Below, one piece after another: positions 47,316 to 57,856 of a DNA stretch of 64,000 nt (position 1 is the first letter of the stretch; the number at the start of each line of letters is the position of its first letter). The DNA comes from Takakia lepidozioides (Eukaryota; Streptophyta; Takakiopsida; Takakiales; Takakiaceae), in contig CM060732.1 of the NCBI GenBank assembly GCA_030704615.1, forward strand, positions 63,719,053 to 63,783,052, given 5' to 3'. The position numbers were made by a program, and so were the translations under genes. The notes beneath the pieces were generated by a model. That model had not been told where the DNA came from. It made no database searches and was given only the letters and a program-made list of their open reading frames with translations.

Positions 47316-47336
47316 CCCCCCCCCCCCCCCCCCCCC
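47316..47336. repeat. Poly-C tract
   Basis: An uninterrupted run of about 20 C in a GC-rich island (47280-47700) that otherwise contrasts with the AT-moderate surroundings. Such a tract is prone to assembly length errors. Confidence 0.9.
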
Positions 47337-47394
47337 GCCCGCTGCTGCGCGCGGTCGCCCAGCTGATGCCACGGCAGCCCCGCCCGCCCAGTCT

Positions 47395-47660
47395 GCCAGC
47401 CAGTCCGCTGTGCACGCCAGTCCGTTGTGCCAGTCCCCGCAGGTCCACCCAACAGTCCGTTGTGCCCGTCTGCTGCCCCCAAGTCTGCCAGTCTGCCAGT
47501 CCACGCCGGCCGAAGGATCTGGATCGTCTATTCTGAGAAACCCATCCGCGCCATTCATGCCAGTCCGCTATGCCAGTCCTGGCCAGTCCACCCAAGAGTC
47601 TGCCCGCCAGTCTGCCGCCCATGAGTCCGTTTTCCTCCAGTCCACTGATGATGCCGCATC
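47395..47660 (+). repeat. AGTCTGC-word array, block 1
   Basis: About 20 occurrences of CAGTCTGC, CAGTCCGC or close variants at irregular 10-25 base spacing (for example CCAGTCTGCCAGCCAGTCCG), directly 5' of the Mutator-like transposase. G-rich ORFs on the other strand are by-products of this repeat. Confidence 0.8.
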
Positions 47661-47856
47661 TAGACCGTCCGTTCGTAATGCCATCTGAGCCCTCCATTTT
47701 TAGGGCATGAATTCAAACCTTATCCCTGTCGCCTGCCACTTGCCAGCAGCCGCGAACGTGTGCACTGATGCTCCTTGCACGTTGTCCATCGTGTCCAGTG
47801 TACTGAGGCGCGTTTCTTGCAAGTTCTGAAGCGTGTCCTCTATACTGTACAGGGCA

Positions 47857-50800
47857 TGGACGTGGAAGCAGAAGACGATGATATACTAAAAATGGGAAGC
47901 TGGATTATACGGCCTCTTCGACAAGTTTGCAAACACCCAAACCAGGACCCTTCAACACGAGGGACCTCCAATGGAAGAGAGACACGCAATATGGTTATAT
48001 GGATGCACGAGTAAATGTTCAGAAGGCCTGCATACCGTGGGATAGAGTTGATGACTTTCTCCTTAGAGAGGATAGTTTGGTGGACTACCCCACTCAGTTT
48101 TGGATGAATGTCCATACTAAAGTGCAACCCGGCATGCTAAAAGAGCCGAGAGCCAACAGTTTTCTAAACAGTATCATGTGTGCACCATCCTCATCGTCCT
48201 TTTGTAGTTTGATTGCATGTCTGTTGCCATTTTTCGTACCCACGTACTATGATTTCATGCTTCCAGAAGTCGATGGATATTGATTGTGATTTTTATGTCC
48301 AGGTATCAATGCTGCTACGGTCCAGATGACAAGCGCACCAACAATGCGATAGTGGGGGATCCCAAACTGAAACGTGGAGGACCTCTTGTGGGTGCTGGAA
48401 CATCTCATCCTCATAAAGGCCCAAGGATAAAGAAGTCGGAATATGGAGAATCTTACAAGCGTGGTTGCCAATGCTGTTTCAAGGTCCAACAATGTTATCT
48501 CGCCCCCGACATTTGTGTCCTCACGTACTACAACAATGTGGAGCATACAGACGCAAAAGGGAACGTCTGCCATGGGAAGTCCGTTGAGTTCAGGAACACT
48601 AGCCACGCCTATGCACCACACATTAGCGAGGAATTGAAAGCATGGGTCAGGGAGTGTCTGTGCCGAGGCCTGTCAGTCGCCCAAATCATGATGGAACATA
48701 AAGAGCACGTCATGAACAACACCGGGTTGGGGGATGCATAGACACAAGACGATTTTTTGTTGGAGCACGATGTGCGCAACCTGGCCAAGAAATGGGTGTG
48801 GCAAACATTCAAAAAACATGCCAACGATGCGGAGAGTGTCCGCATGTGGAAAGACCAGAATCCGAAATCGGTCTTCTTCTATCGAGCGGAGAAATTGGCG
48901 CCAACATTCAAGCACTACGATGGCGACTTAACATTCATAATCGGCATACAAACTGAATGGCAGAAGAAGCGAATGCTTCAATTAGGCCATGCCCGTATCG
49001 TTGCATGCGACGCAACCTTCGGGATAAATCACCACAACGTACTCTTCATCCCTTTCACAATTTATCCGCTTGCAAAACTAGTGGATGTATGCACACTGGC
49101 AGCATCTGACATTCTGCATTTGAACAGTTCCCATTGTACACGTTGATGGTCTTCGACGAGTGGCTTAACGGTATACCACTTGCGTACATCATATGTGCGC
49201 GTGAGTGGACAACAAATCTGGTGCCGTGGATAGCAGCCTTGCAGGACTCACTCCTCGCAGAAAGGCCGGACTTGCGACCCGATGCCTTCATTGTGGACGA
49301 TGCCAACGCCGAAATAAACGCCATTACATAAGTTTTACGTACTATCCTATACACTCGCGTGCAAGTCCGCCGCGTGTGTCCATTGTTTGTCTCTTTGGCA
49401 AGTCCCCTACCATACAATGCAGTCCTGGCTGCAAGTCTGGCCCATTCCTTTCTGCAAGTCTGCTGGCAAACCAGTCCGCTGATAATGTCCTCTAGCGAAG
49501 TCCGCTAGAAGACTCACTTGTGCAAGTATGCTGCAAGGTCAATCTGCTCGGGTGTGCTGCTAGCAAAGTCTGGGTTTAAGTCTGCTGTCGGTCTCCTAAG
49601 GGCAAGTCCGCTGGCAGGCGAGTCCGCCAGAGATGACTGTTCGCAAGCAGTCCACTGCAAGACTCACGTGCATCAGTCTGATGTGACCTCAATCTGGTCC
49701 AGCAAGTCCGCTGGCAGGCGAGTCCGCCGGAGGGGACTGTTTGGAAGTCTGCTGGCAACCCAGTCTGCTCGGAATGCCCTCTGGCCAAGTCCGACTCACT
49801 TACGTAAGTCCACTGCGAGGTCATCGTGGTCAGGTCTGCTGGCGGTCTTGCGAGGGCAACACTCATGGCAGGTCAGAGTGGGCGAGTCTGCTGGCTGAAT
49901 CCGTTAGGCAAGTGCACTGGAACAGACGGGCAGACCAGTACACCAGAGAGTCTACTGGATTGGTGCCCAAGTCCACCGGCGAAGTTCTCTTTGAAGTCTC
50001 TCATGTGGGCATGTGTACTTTGCAGAGCTGTTTTCCGAGGAGTGCTCATTTTCATGTGCCTTTGGCATGTCCGGCTGGCTTGGGCGAAGCAATCATGCGC
50101 GAAAACCCAAGATCCTATCACTGCCGCAAACTTGCTGAAAGATATGGGAGACCTCATATACTGTAGAGGTGGACCAAGCAATCCCAAAGAAGGTCTTGCA
50201 TGGATAGCAACAACGCTCCGAGAAAGAAATATCTGAATGGGCATGAATTTATGGACTACATCGATAAGGAATGGCGTCCTAAAATAGCATTGTGGTGTAC
50301 AGCAGCTCGCCATGTTCCACATGCCAGTCAAGACACAAATACTAGCATTGAGGCATATCATGGAAACTTGAAGGCAAGACTGAGGATGGGGAAAGGCAAA
50401 ATGACTGGGCGTAGAGTGGATTGGCTCATATGGGAACTCACATGCCATGTGCTAACACACTACTGGTATGCAATTCACCTGAAGACGCACGGATTCATAA
50501 GGAATGACAAACAGGAGAAGTACATGTCCAGTTCTGTGCTTGCGGCACGCAACATCCTTGCTTGCAATGTCACTCTTCCGTTCCATCCTAGGCAACCAGC
50601 CTATGTTGTAAGCACCAATCACCCAAACACAATTTACATTGTTTACAACCCCGGATGCGAATGGGCTTCTTGCACTTGCCCATGGGCAATGAATGGCAAT
50701 TTGTGCAAGCGTCAAGTCCGAGTCCTGAAGTTGCTTCATCCACACTTGCAGGATGGACTCATAGTGTGCGCTTGTGGCACGGCGTTGGGAACCATTCATG

Positions 50801-51267
50801 GAGGATTGCATAATGTGTTTAGGGTTCATGCAAGTGGCAGCGACGAAGAGGGTTTGGGAAATGCAACAGAGGGGCCTGGGACATATGACTTCCCCTATGA
50901 TGCGAAGCCTGTTCTCGTACCATCCTCCATGGACGAAGAATTTGCAGACATACTTCACATTGTTGGTAACGACAAATACCTGGAGAAACATGTATTGTCT
51001 TCTCTTCGTATCTGTAGGGGGCAGCTTGTTGATATTCTTGCCAAGAGTGTTGCAGGAATGTTGCACCCTGCGGCAGCAGAGAGCTTCCGTCCTGTAAATG
51101 ACAACAACAATATGTTGCTGAAAAAGAAACGGGATTTTGTTGAGGCATGGAAAACGCGACCCAAAGTCGTAAGCAAAACAGGGAAGAGGGTTGGTGCCCC
51201 AACACCTGCAGCACACATATACTCCACAATCCGAAGGGTTGCAGACCGTATACCAATTATAAAGTAG
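47857..51267 (+). pseudogene. Mutator-like (MULE) transposase with SWIM zinc finger, damaged
   Basis: Exon-like pieces in order: 47857-about 48178 (KACIPWDRVDDFLLREDSLV), then 48303-49038 after acceptor TATGTCCAG, carrying the first catalytic Asp in ARIVACDATFGINHHN. An 89-bp intron 49039-49127 precedes FPLYTLMVFDEWLNGIPLAY and the second Asp in FIVDDANAEINAI. A roughly 690-bp repeat-filled interval follows, then VLIFMCLWHVRLAWAKQSCA (from about 50026). Last comes 50200-51267 with DTNTSIEAYHGNLKARL (third acidic residue) and the SWIM-type CEWASCTCPWAMNGNLCKRQ. Lesions: TAG at 48739-48741, TAA at 49329-49331, a frame change near 50220, and Arg in place of the SWIM His (50710-50712). Plant MULE/FAR1-type transposases are DDE enzymes acting on terminal inverted repeats; no such termini were identified here. 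Confidence 0.85.
49370..49990 (+). repeat. AGTCTGC-word array, block 2 (inside the transposase gene)
   Basis: Dense variants of CAAGTCTGCTGGCAA and CAAGTCCGCTGGCAGGCGAG fill the interval between the second catalytic Asp and the CLWHVRLAW exon. The position is that of an intron; an acceptor (TGTACTTTGCAG) is present at its right end, but an in-frame TAA blocks a clean left donor. Confidence 0.85.
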
Positions 51268-51349
51268 AGTAAAAAATGTAGGAAATGCTACAGTATCATT
51301 CTCCCGATGAAATAAAATTTCGGCGGTACAATTGCATGTGCACAAGACT

Positions 51350-51960
51350 TCTTGTATGTCTGCCAACCAATCTGTTGAACCAGTTTTCTGGCGTCTGAAC
51401 CAGTATGCTCAACCAGTCTTCTACCATCTGAACCAGTCTGCTGTACCAGGCTTCTGCTCAGTCTTCGAATAGTCTGTTGTGCCAGCCTTCGAACCATTGT
51501 GGTCATAGGCTTGTAAACACTTAGAGTAATCCATCACCAGGAAAACAAAGTATACAGGGTGCGGAGTACACAGTCTCCTAGAGCAGACCAGTCTCTTGGT
51601 TCTGAACGTGCCTGCACCCGGCTGACCAGTGAGCCTCATGCGGTCTGCCCATCAGACTGGCCATTCTGAGTACGGTGGACCCTCACTTACTCTGCTGACC
51701 AGACTTGGCAGACTACTGGCCAATGCCATCCGCCTGTACTCTACCACTCCGGTGACTCTCGACTGTCTGCTCACCAGTGCAGACTCATGGTTCCCAATCG
51801 CATTTGTCAGTCTGCCGGACTGACCCAACTCCTCAGTTTGTCGGACTCTCGTCAGTCTAGCAACATTGCCCTCTCCTAACGTCTGCTCACCAGCCTAGAC
51901 ATACCCTCTTCGCGTACTCTGGCATTCTGCTAACTCTCGGCTGTTTGCTGACCAGTGGAC
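51350..51960 (+). repeat. AGTCTGC-word array, block 3
   Basis: Words such as ACCAGTCTTCTG, CCAGTCTGCTG and CTGACCAG recur every 10-30 bases directly 3' of the transposase stop codon. Orientation is as in blocks 1 and 2. Confidence 0.8.
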
Positions 51961-52639
51961 TCCCTTGGTATGTTAAACAAAATGATTGTGTGTGCTCGCA
52001 CTGTGCAGGGATAAGTCCGCTTAACAACATGCAGTGAATTGGTCACAAGTCTACAACGAGTACTCCATACTGCACTCATAATCGACCAATGGGATGTGTA
52101 TGCAAAGTCATCTTTTATTTCGTTGCAAATACTCAAAAGCATGCTTACATGACAAATGCGTCCTATGGTGCACCTCTAATCTCGGGCCCAGACGGATATC
52201 TATGAAGATATTGCTTTCTCAGCAGCGGCCAAACCAGTCAAGATGTACTTAAGACACTGCATCCGTTGGCCAAGTGCAAACTTGAACGTAAACCAGTTTT
52301 TCGTGAAAGGTACTCCTCTCTCTGCCCTTTTAGAAGAGGTTCGACTACGCCCAGTTTGTAGCCATTCATAATATCCTTGGATGAAGGACATGGCGTAAAA
52401 CCCACATTCCCAGCTGAATGGTTGTTGGGGCACTTCAGGCTAGTTGAACTGAAATGCCCTAACCTCCTCCCAACCCGGTGAATCAACACTGTAGCCTAAA
52501 CACTCCGCATGCAGCTTCCGTATCCATGACAAAACATATGGGCAACCATGCAAAGACTCGATGGAGTTCATGTGAGTGTAGCAGCCTTTCCGCACGTCAA
52601 TGACAATAACACTCCAGTGCCCCCTGCAAGACGATTCTC

Positions 52640-52978
52640 ATGAGTCTCACGGCAGCAATCCCCTCAGCAGACTACTCCAACTGACTCTCCAGCAGACTCT
52701 ACAGACTTGCAAGTAGGTTGGGTCTTGGTCCTAGTACACCCAGCAGACTCAGCAGACTCACGACTCAGCAAACTCAGCAAATTCATCACTCAGCAAACTC
52801 GGCATAATGAGCAGACTCAGGAGAGTGGGCAGACCAAGCAGACTGTCCTCATTCAAAAGACTGGGCAGATTTGCCAGACTAAGCAGACTCAACGGACTCA
52901 ACCAGCGAGAGGCCGGTGTGAACGGACTGACGTCATTCAAAAGACTGGCCCGACATAACAGACTGGGTATACGAGACC
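52640..52978 (-). repeat. AGTCTGC-word array, block 4 (reverse orientation, within a minus-strand intron)
   Basis: On the plus strand CAGCAGACTCAGCAGACTCA and variants; on the minus strand this is the same AGTCTGCTG word as blocks 1-3. It fills the interval between the IIVPIVDE exon and the GHWSVIVIDV exon of the Ulp1-like gene, in that gene's sense orientation. Confidence 0.85.
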
Positions 52979-53394
52979 TTATTCATCCACAATCGGAACG
53001 ATTATATGATGGCAGTCTTTTATATCTTTGCCGAGCTGAGAGACGCTCCTACAAGAATGCAGATTGTCCACTAGCCTTTCCCGTGGCCCGTCCCAGTATG
53101 TCATCATGAGACTCGTTGAGGCTGGCAGAAGAGCAACAATACTTGAGTACTTCTCCTCAACCGTCTTATCATAGAAACGACACCACAGCTCCAACATTCT
53201 ATCTGTGCACTCCGACTCCACCATCTCAAGTGGCTTCAAGTCCGGAGGCCCGATGGAGCACTCATATCGGGGGTCGCCTTCATAAAATTGAACCATGGCA
53301 CGGCCGGCCGCAACATTCCGTCGCAGGGCCGCGGCAAAATGAGAACCCAACCTACACACAGACCACGCCCTTGTGTGAAAACCCATGTACGCAA

Positions 53395-53545
53395 CGGTCT
53401 GAGCGGACTGACTCCATTCAACAGACTGCCCACACCGAGCGGACTAAGTGGACTCACCAGACTCACCAGACCAAGCAGACTGAGCAGACTCACACTTCTG
53501 AGCAGGCTAGAGTGACCAGACTCAGCAGACTGGGAGGACTACTCA
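53395..53545 (-). repeat. AGTCTGC-word array, block 5 (reverse orientation)
   Basis: Plus-strand words GAGCGGACTG and AGACTCACCAGACCAAGCAG, that is AGTCTGCT on the minus strand, between two exon-like blocks of the Ulp1-like gene. Again in sense orientation for that gene. Confidence 0.8.
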
Positions 53546-54163
53546 CTGGTGCATTTGTCGCTGAAGAATCACTTCCTTGTCCGTATCCAATGTCATTTTG
53601 CGGTCCTTGTTCATGAAGACAGCAGACTTGCCTTTCTTTGCAGGTTTCTTCGCAACAGGTCCCTCCCGAACTTCCTGAATCTTCTCCACAACAGTCCACT
53701 TCTTCGCTCTACTTGTGCCTTGGGATTCGGCGACTACTGTGGCCGGGTTAGATTCAGCAGACTGACAAAGTGATGTGGTCCTGCTTCGCAACACGACTGT
53801 GTCTGCAGGTTTGTTCACACTTGCAGGACTTGTCTTGGCAGCCTCACGGGTCGCATGTGTTGAACTAATCCATGCATCTGTTGGCGTTGTAAGTAAGCCA
53901 CATTTTCTGGTTGTGGAGCCAACGTGAGCAGCATGGGCGGGTTATGGAATTGCCTGGGAGGGAAACGGTGTCCTGAGGTCCGTGGGGCAAACATCCTGTA
54001 GGTACAATAGATCATGTCAATACACGGAAATGAACATAAATCTGAAATCACAGAGGTGAAAGACGGCAGGGCACAACCTGTACGGCGTCATTGGAAGGAA
54101 GCGCATGGGCAGACTGCTCCCCTACTTGAACGCCCAAGTCCGGACAGACTCTGTGTGCGCGGC

Positions 54164-54451
54164 ATGTTGGCCCTCAGTCTGTCCAATATTAGCGTCAGTC
54201 TGCTGATCAGTATCCTCAGTCTGATCAGACTGGTGCTCAGTCTGCTCGCCGCTCTGGTCAGTCTGCTGTCGAGTCTGGTGGACAGTCTTGTGTGCGGGGG
54301 GAACGGCATGTTGGCCCTTAGTCTATCCATGTTCAGCGTCAGTCTGCTGCTCAGTGTCCTCAGTCTGGACAGTCTGGTGCTCAGTCTGCTTTTTGCTCTG
54401 GTCAGTCTGCTGTTGTTCAGCCTGGTGGACACTCTCGTGGTTGGTCTGCTC
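54164..54451 (+). repeat. AGTCTGC-word array, block 6, organised as a 144-bp tandem duplication
   Basis: Two units start at 54164 and 54308 (ATGTTGGCCCTCAGTCTGTC versus ATGTTGGCCCTTAGTCTATC) and run in parallel through CAGTCTGCTGNTCAGT, CTGGTGCTCAGTCTGCT and CTGGTGGACA. Unlike blocks 4 and 5 this block has the AGTCTGC word on the plus strand, antisense to the gene around it. There it can be read as a Gln/Thr/Asp-rich coding stretch. Confidence 0.88.
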
Positions 54452-57059
54452 TTGTAGGGAGGAGATCAATCTATCAACTTGCAAGTCAACTGTCTCTTCA
54501 GGGTCTAATGCATAAATATAATGAAATATAATGAACCAAGTTGCCAACTGTATTTCATTATATTTCATTAGTTGGCAACCTGCTTGTTTGTTTTGTCCCC
54601 GTCTGCATCTTCCTCCCCATTTAAACTCCCACATTCGTGCATACCAGAATCCGGTGTGCCAGGCGGCTCTGTCACCATTGCCCCCTGACTGCTATTGCCT
54701 TTGTATGTGGCAAGGGCTGAATTTCCATGTGTACCTCACAGCTCGCCTTCCCTGTATTCTGCTGCTGCTCGGTCAAATTCAAAAGATCATCAGTGACAGG
54801 AAGACATAAGGGCTTAGAGTGAGCACCAGTTACCGTCTGAAATTGGGATTCCAAACATTTTGATACTGTCACAGCAGACGCATCCATTGTAGATGTCACT
54901 GGTCCCTGGGCCTGGTAGATTAATCCCCAATCTGGCCACAATGGCTTTCTGGTACTCAATCATGCTCTGCATCTGTAATTTTAAGTCTGCCATGTCACGT
55001 CCTTGTGATTCCACCAGTTTGTCCATGCCATCCATCCTACCAACTACTGTAGAATATGCGAAACTTGCCTCCTGCCAATCCATGAAAACTTGCCCAAGTA
55101 TGAATCAAACAAAAAAACCTAGCATGAACAACCACTGGAAAGAAAACCCAGGCCAAAAGCCTTGAAAAAAACCCTAGCAACCTATGATGCAGCAACCACT
55201 CTAGCAAACGTGGAAAACACACTTACCCGCCTGTCACTTCCAGCTGACAACCGTGACACTGAACCCTCTTGAATTTCATATAATGTAGGAGGGCACCCTG
55301 ATAGGGTTTCCTGCAAATTAATTAATCCATGCCACAAACAAACCCATGCCACGAGTCAGTAAGCAATGTGAGGGCTGACAATATACACATAGCAATTCAA
55401 TGAGGAACAAAATACAGAGTGGTGATGATGCCACCTACCAAGCGTGCTTCCACCATTGCCTTCCCACCACGGCCAGTCTTGGTAGGGTTCTGAATTGCAC
55501 CATTTGCCTTCTTCATGTTGCCCGACACTTTGTGGAACACCTCTGTCTGCCAGTAAGTTACAAGCTTGTTCCATACCTCGTCATATACAGTAATGGATTT
55601 CCCCTTACCACCCAACCACGCAATGTGTGCTTCATAACGCTGGCTCTTCATTATTCTGCCAAATGTTTGTTTTACGTGGAAGTCTTTTAACTTGTGTGGC
55701 GTATATGAAAATAGCTTAGCCAGGTGATCTCTGATTTTGTATACAAGTTCATCAGGTTGGTTGTTGATGGCAAGGGAACAATCTAGCTTGCGATAAGCCT
55801 ATCCTTTAAGGGCAGCGTGCCATACATTCCGAGTCTGACCATACGGGGCTCCTTTGAGGTTCGTCACAATCACCGTGGGAGGAAGACGTTCAGCTATTCT
55901 ATCTTCCTTCACTTGTACGCTTCAATTTTGGCTGAGCTATTAGCCCTCCTTAAAGCATTGGTTCTATCATTCTTTGAAACGGCACCCTCCCCTCCTTCAG
56001 AGACCTCCATGCGCACAAGAGAATTCACAGCAGGATCCTGCCAAGTAGGGACTGGTGGCCATGGTTGTTGGCCAGAAGGCCGAAGACCATACTGGCCATA
56101 CTGTCCATAAGCAGGAGGATATTCTGGTGGCCTGCCACCCCCATAGCTATTAGGGGGTGGTAAATATGGTGGAGGAGGATACTGGCCATACTGCCCATAT
56201 GGAGGAGCACCATATTGACCCTGACCATACTGAGTGCCAGATTGTGGGTACTGAGGCATACCATAATAAGGTGGGGGTACTGGTGGCACAAAACCCAAAA
56301 CAATGGGAGAGTTATGGCCACCTCCTACGTTCTTCTGGGCACCATCTCCATTGCTAGCAGCAGGGATCGTGGATCCAGTGCGTTTGTGCTTGCCCTGAAA
56401 AGAAATTCCCCCAGTACAATGTGGGTGATTACAAATACATATAGGCAACAAGCAGTAAATCCTTGAATTCAAGAAAACAAACTGGAAGCACATATGATTT
56501 GTAAAGACAAGATTACCCAAAACTCAGTATGATCTTGGATAGTAAATCTCCCAAATTTGATTGGCCCCAATGATGTCCTCCCAGTACATTTTTGAACCCT
56601 CTTAGGTATGGGGTGTTCCTGAAATCCATAGCAAGAATTCAAAGGGACAAACCTGATGGGTCCATGAGAAGTATCCCTCCAAGTTTTACTGATATTCTGG
56701 GTGCATAAGTAACCCAAGTATCTCTATAAGTAGCCATTGTAGCTTAGTACCAGGACGTTGGTTTCATGGGGCAAAGAATTTGAACACACCTGAAGTCTAC
56801 ATTGGGCTGACATCATGACTTTGGCACTTCAACTTGTCTAGTGGAAATCATTTGTGATTGTGCCTTGGCTGACCCCTACATTGTCCAACATCCCCTGTCT
56901 TGACAGACATACCCTATCTCTTCATGATCTTATCATACCCTATCTCTTCGCGATTTTACCAAAAACATACATAATTTGAATCATGGTCATTGTGAAGAAC
57001 TATAACTCACAGACGGAGAAGGTGTTCGTAGTGTAGATGATGGGCATTTTTGTCTTGCG

Positions 57060-57735
57060 ACATGAGCCTGGGCATGCTCTCATCGGCTCGTCGTGGCATC
57101 TGCCGACAACACACTCGCCTCGCACTGGCGTGGGAGGAGTGGATCGTCCTCATCATCCTCAGAAGAGCCCTCATGCAGAATCGTAATCTTCATCGTCTTT
57201 AGTCTGGCACTTTGCCTTGCAGGACCTTGATCCCTACCTTTTTCTTTCGGAGCACGTGGCTTGCGAGGGCATTTCGCTCCCGCAAGCCTACACAAACACC
57301 TCCATGACCTCCCTCTCAAACAATCACAAACTAATGCAAACATACATACCCTAATACAATAAGCCTACGTTGAACCACAGCCGCACCCTACCAGACTAGA
57401 CATGGCTGCCCACGAATGACGGCAGACATCTCCCGCCTAATGACACACCCTCCTCAAACCTAGTCGTCACTCACTGCATGTTGTTTGCCTCTCTGTTTGT
57501 ACAAGTTGCAACTACTCGCCCCCATTTGTGCTACGAAGCTTATGAGAGCTGTAGGAAGGTCAGAGGATAAGGTGAATCGCGTGTTTAGTGGGTGGGTAGT
57601 CAGGAACTAGACTCACCCATCTATTAACTGCCTGAACGTTCCTTCCACCTCCTTTATGGCAGCAACCTGGCGCTCTCGGAACTTCTCGTACTTAGTGAGA
57701 GAGACTGTCACTTCGAAGACCTTCCGCTTCACTAT
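57060..57735 (-). other. Possible 5' exons of the CACTA accessory gene
   Basis: The minus strand reads VKRKVFEVTVSLTKYEKFRE and RQVAAIKEVEGTFRQLIDG up to a GTGAGT donor near 57615. Lower down (57300-57080) it reads KCPRKPRAPKEKGRDQGPAR and a Glu/Asp-rich stretch. They are protein-like and in the right place and orientation to precede the P/Q/Y-rich exon at 56403, but no continuous splice path was verified. The interval 56404-57059 between them shows nothing else. Confidence 0.35.
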
Positions 57736-57856
57736 GGACACTCAGAAACGACACTTACAGATGCAAAAGATATAGAAATAGCACATTGGCAGCTGGTGCA
57801 AAACAAGAGACAATACACTGTGCGTAGCATGCAAAGAGGATTGGGGTGACGTTCAA

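Larger units (their letters stand above)
52200..56403 (-). pseudogene. CACTA-type accessory gene: P/Q/Y-rich region, plant En/Spm domain, coiled coil and Ulp1-like protease
   Basis: Minus-strand exon-like blocks in order. 56403-about 55910 reads YGMPQYPQSGTQYGQGQYGA and more P/Q/Y/G-rich sequence. About 55900-55440 reads TVIVTNLKGAPYGQTRNVWH, then EVWNKLVTYWQTEVFHKVSG, resembling plant transposase Ptta/En/Spm (PF03004). About 55310-55230 reads ETLSGCPPTLYEIQEGSVSR. About 55090-54815 is a coiled coil (DMADLKLQMQSMIEYQKAIV). About 54630-54325 is Gln/Thr-rich. 53818-53550 is basic. 53386-52979 ends DCHHIIVPIVDE. About 52620-52200 has GHWSVIVIDVRKGCY and PQQPFSWECGFYAMSFIQGY, the His and Gln/Cys boxes of a C48 (Ulp1-like) cysteine protease. 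In-frame TAG codons at 52440-52442 and 55799-55801, and Asn (HMNSIES) where the catalytic Asp is expected, indicate decay. Exon joins are inferred. Confidence 0.7.

Noticed and set aside
47191-47697. Gly-rich 168-codon minus-strand ORF
   Set aside because: Translation of the poly-C tract and the AGTCTGC array. Low complexity only.
50452-51366. 304-codon minus-strand ORF
   Set aside because: Antisense shadow of the Mutator-like transposase, whose plus-strand reading has recognised catalytic and SWIM motifs.
54014-54457. Hydrophobic plus-strand ORF rich in Ser-Leu
   Set aside because: Translation of the 144-bp repeat array. It resembles membrane segments only because the word AGTCTGCT yields Ser and Leu codons.
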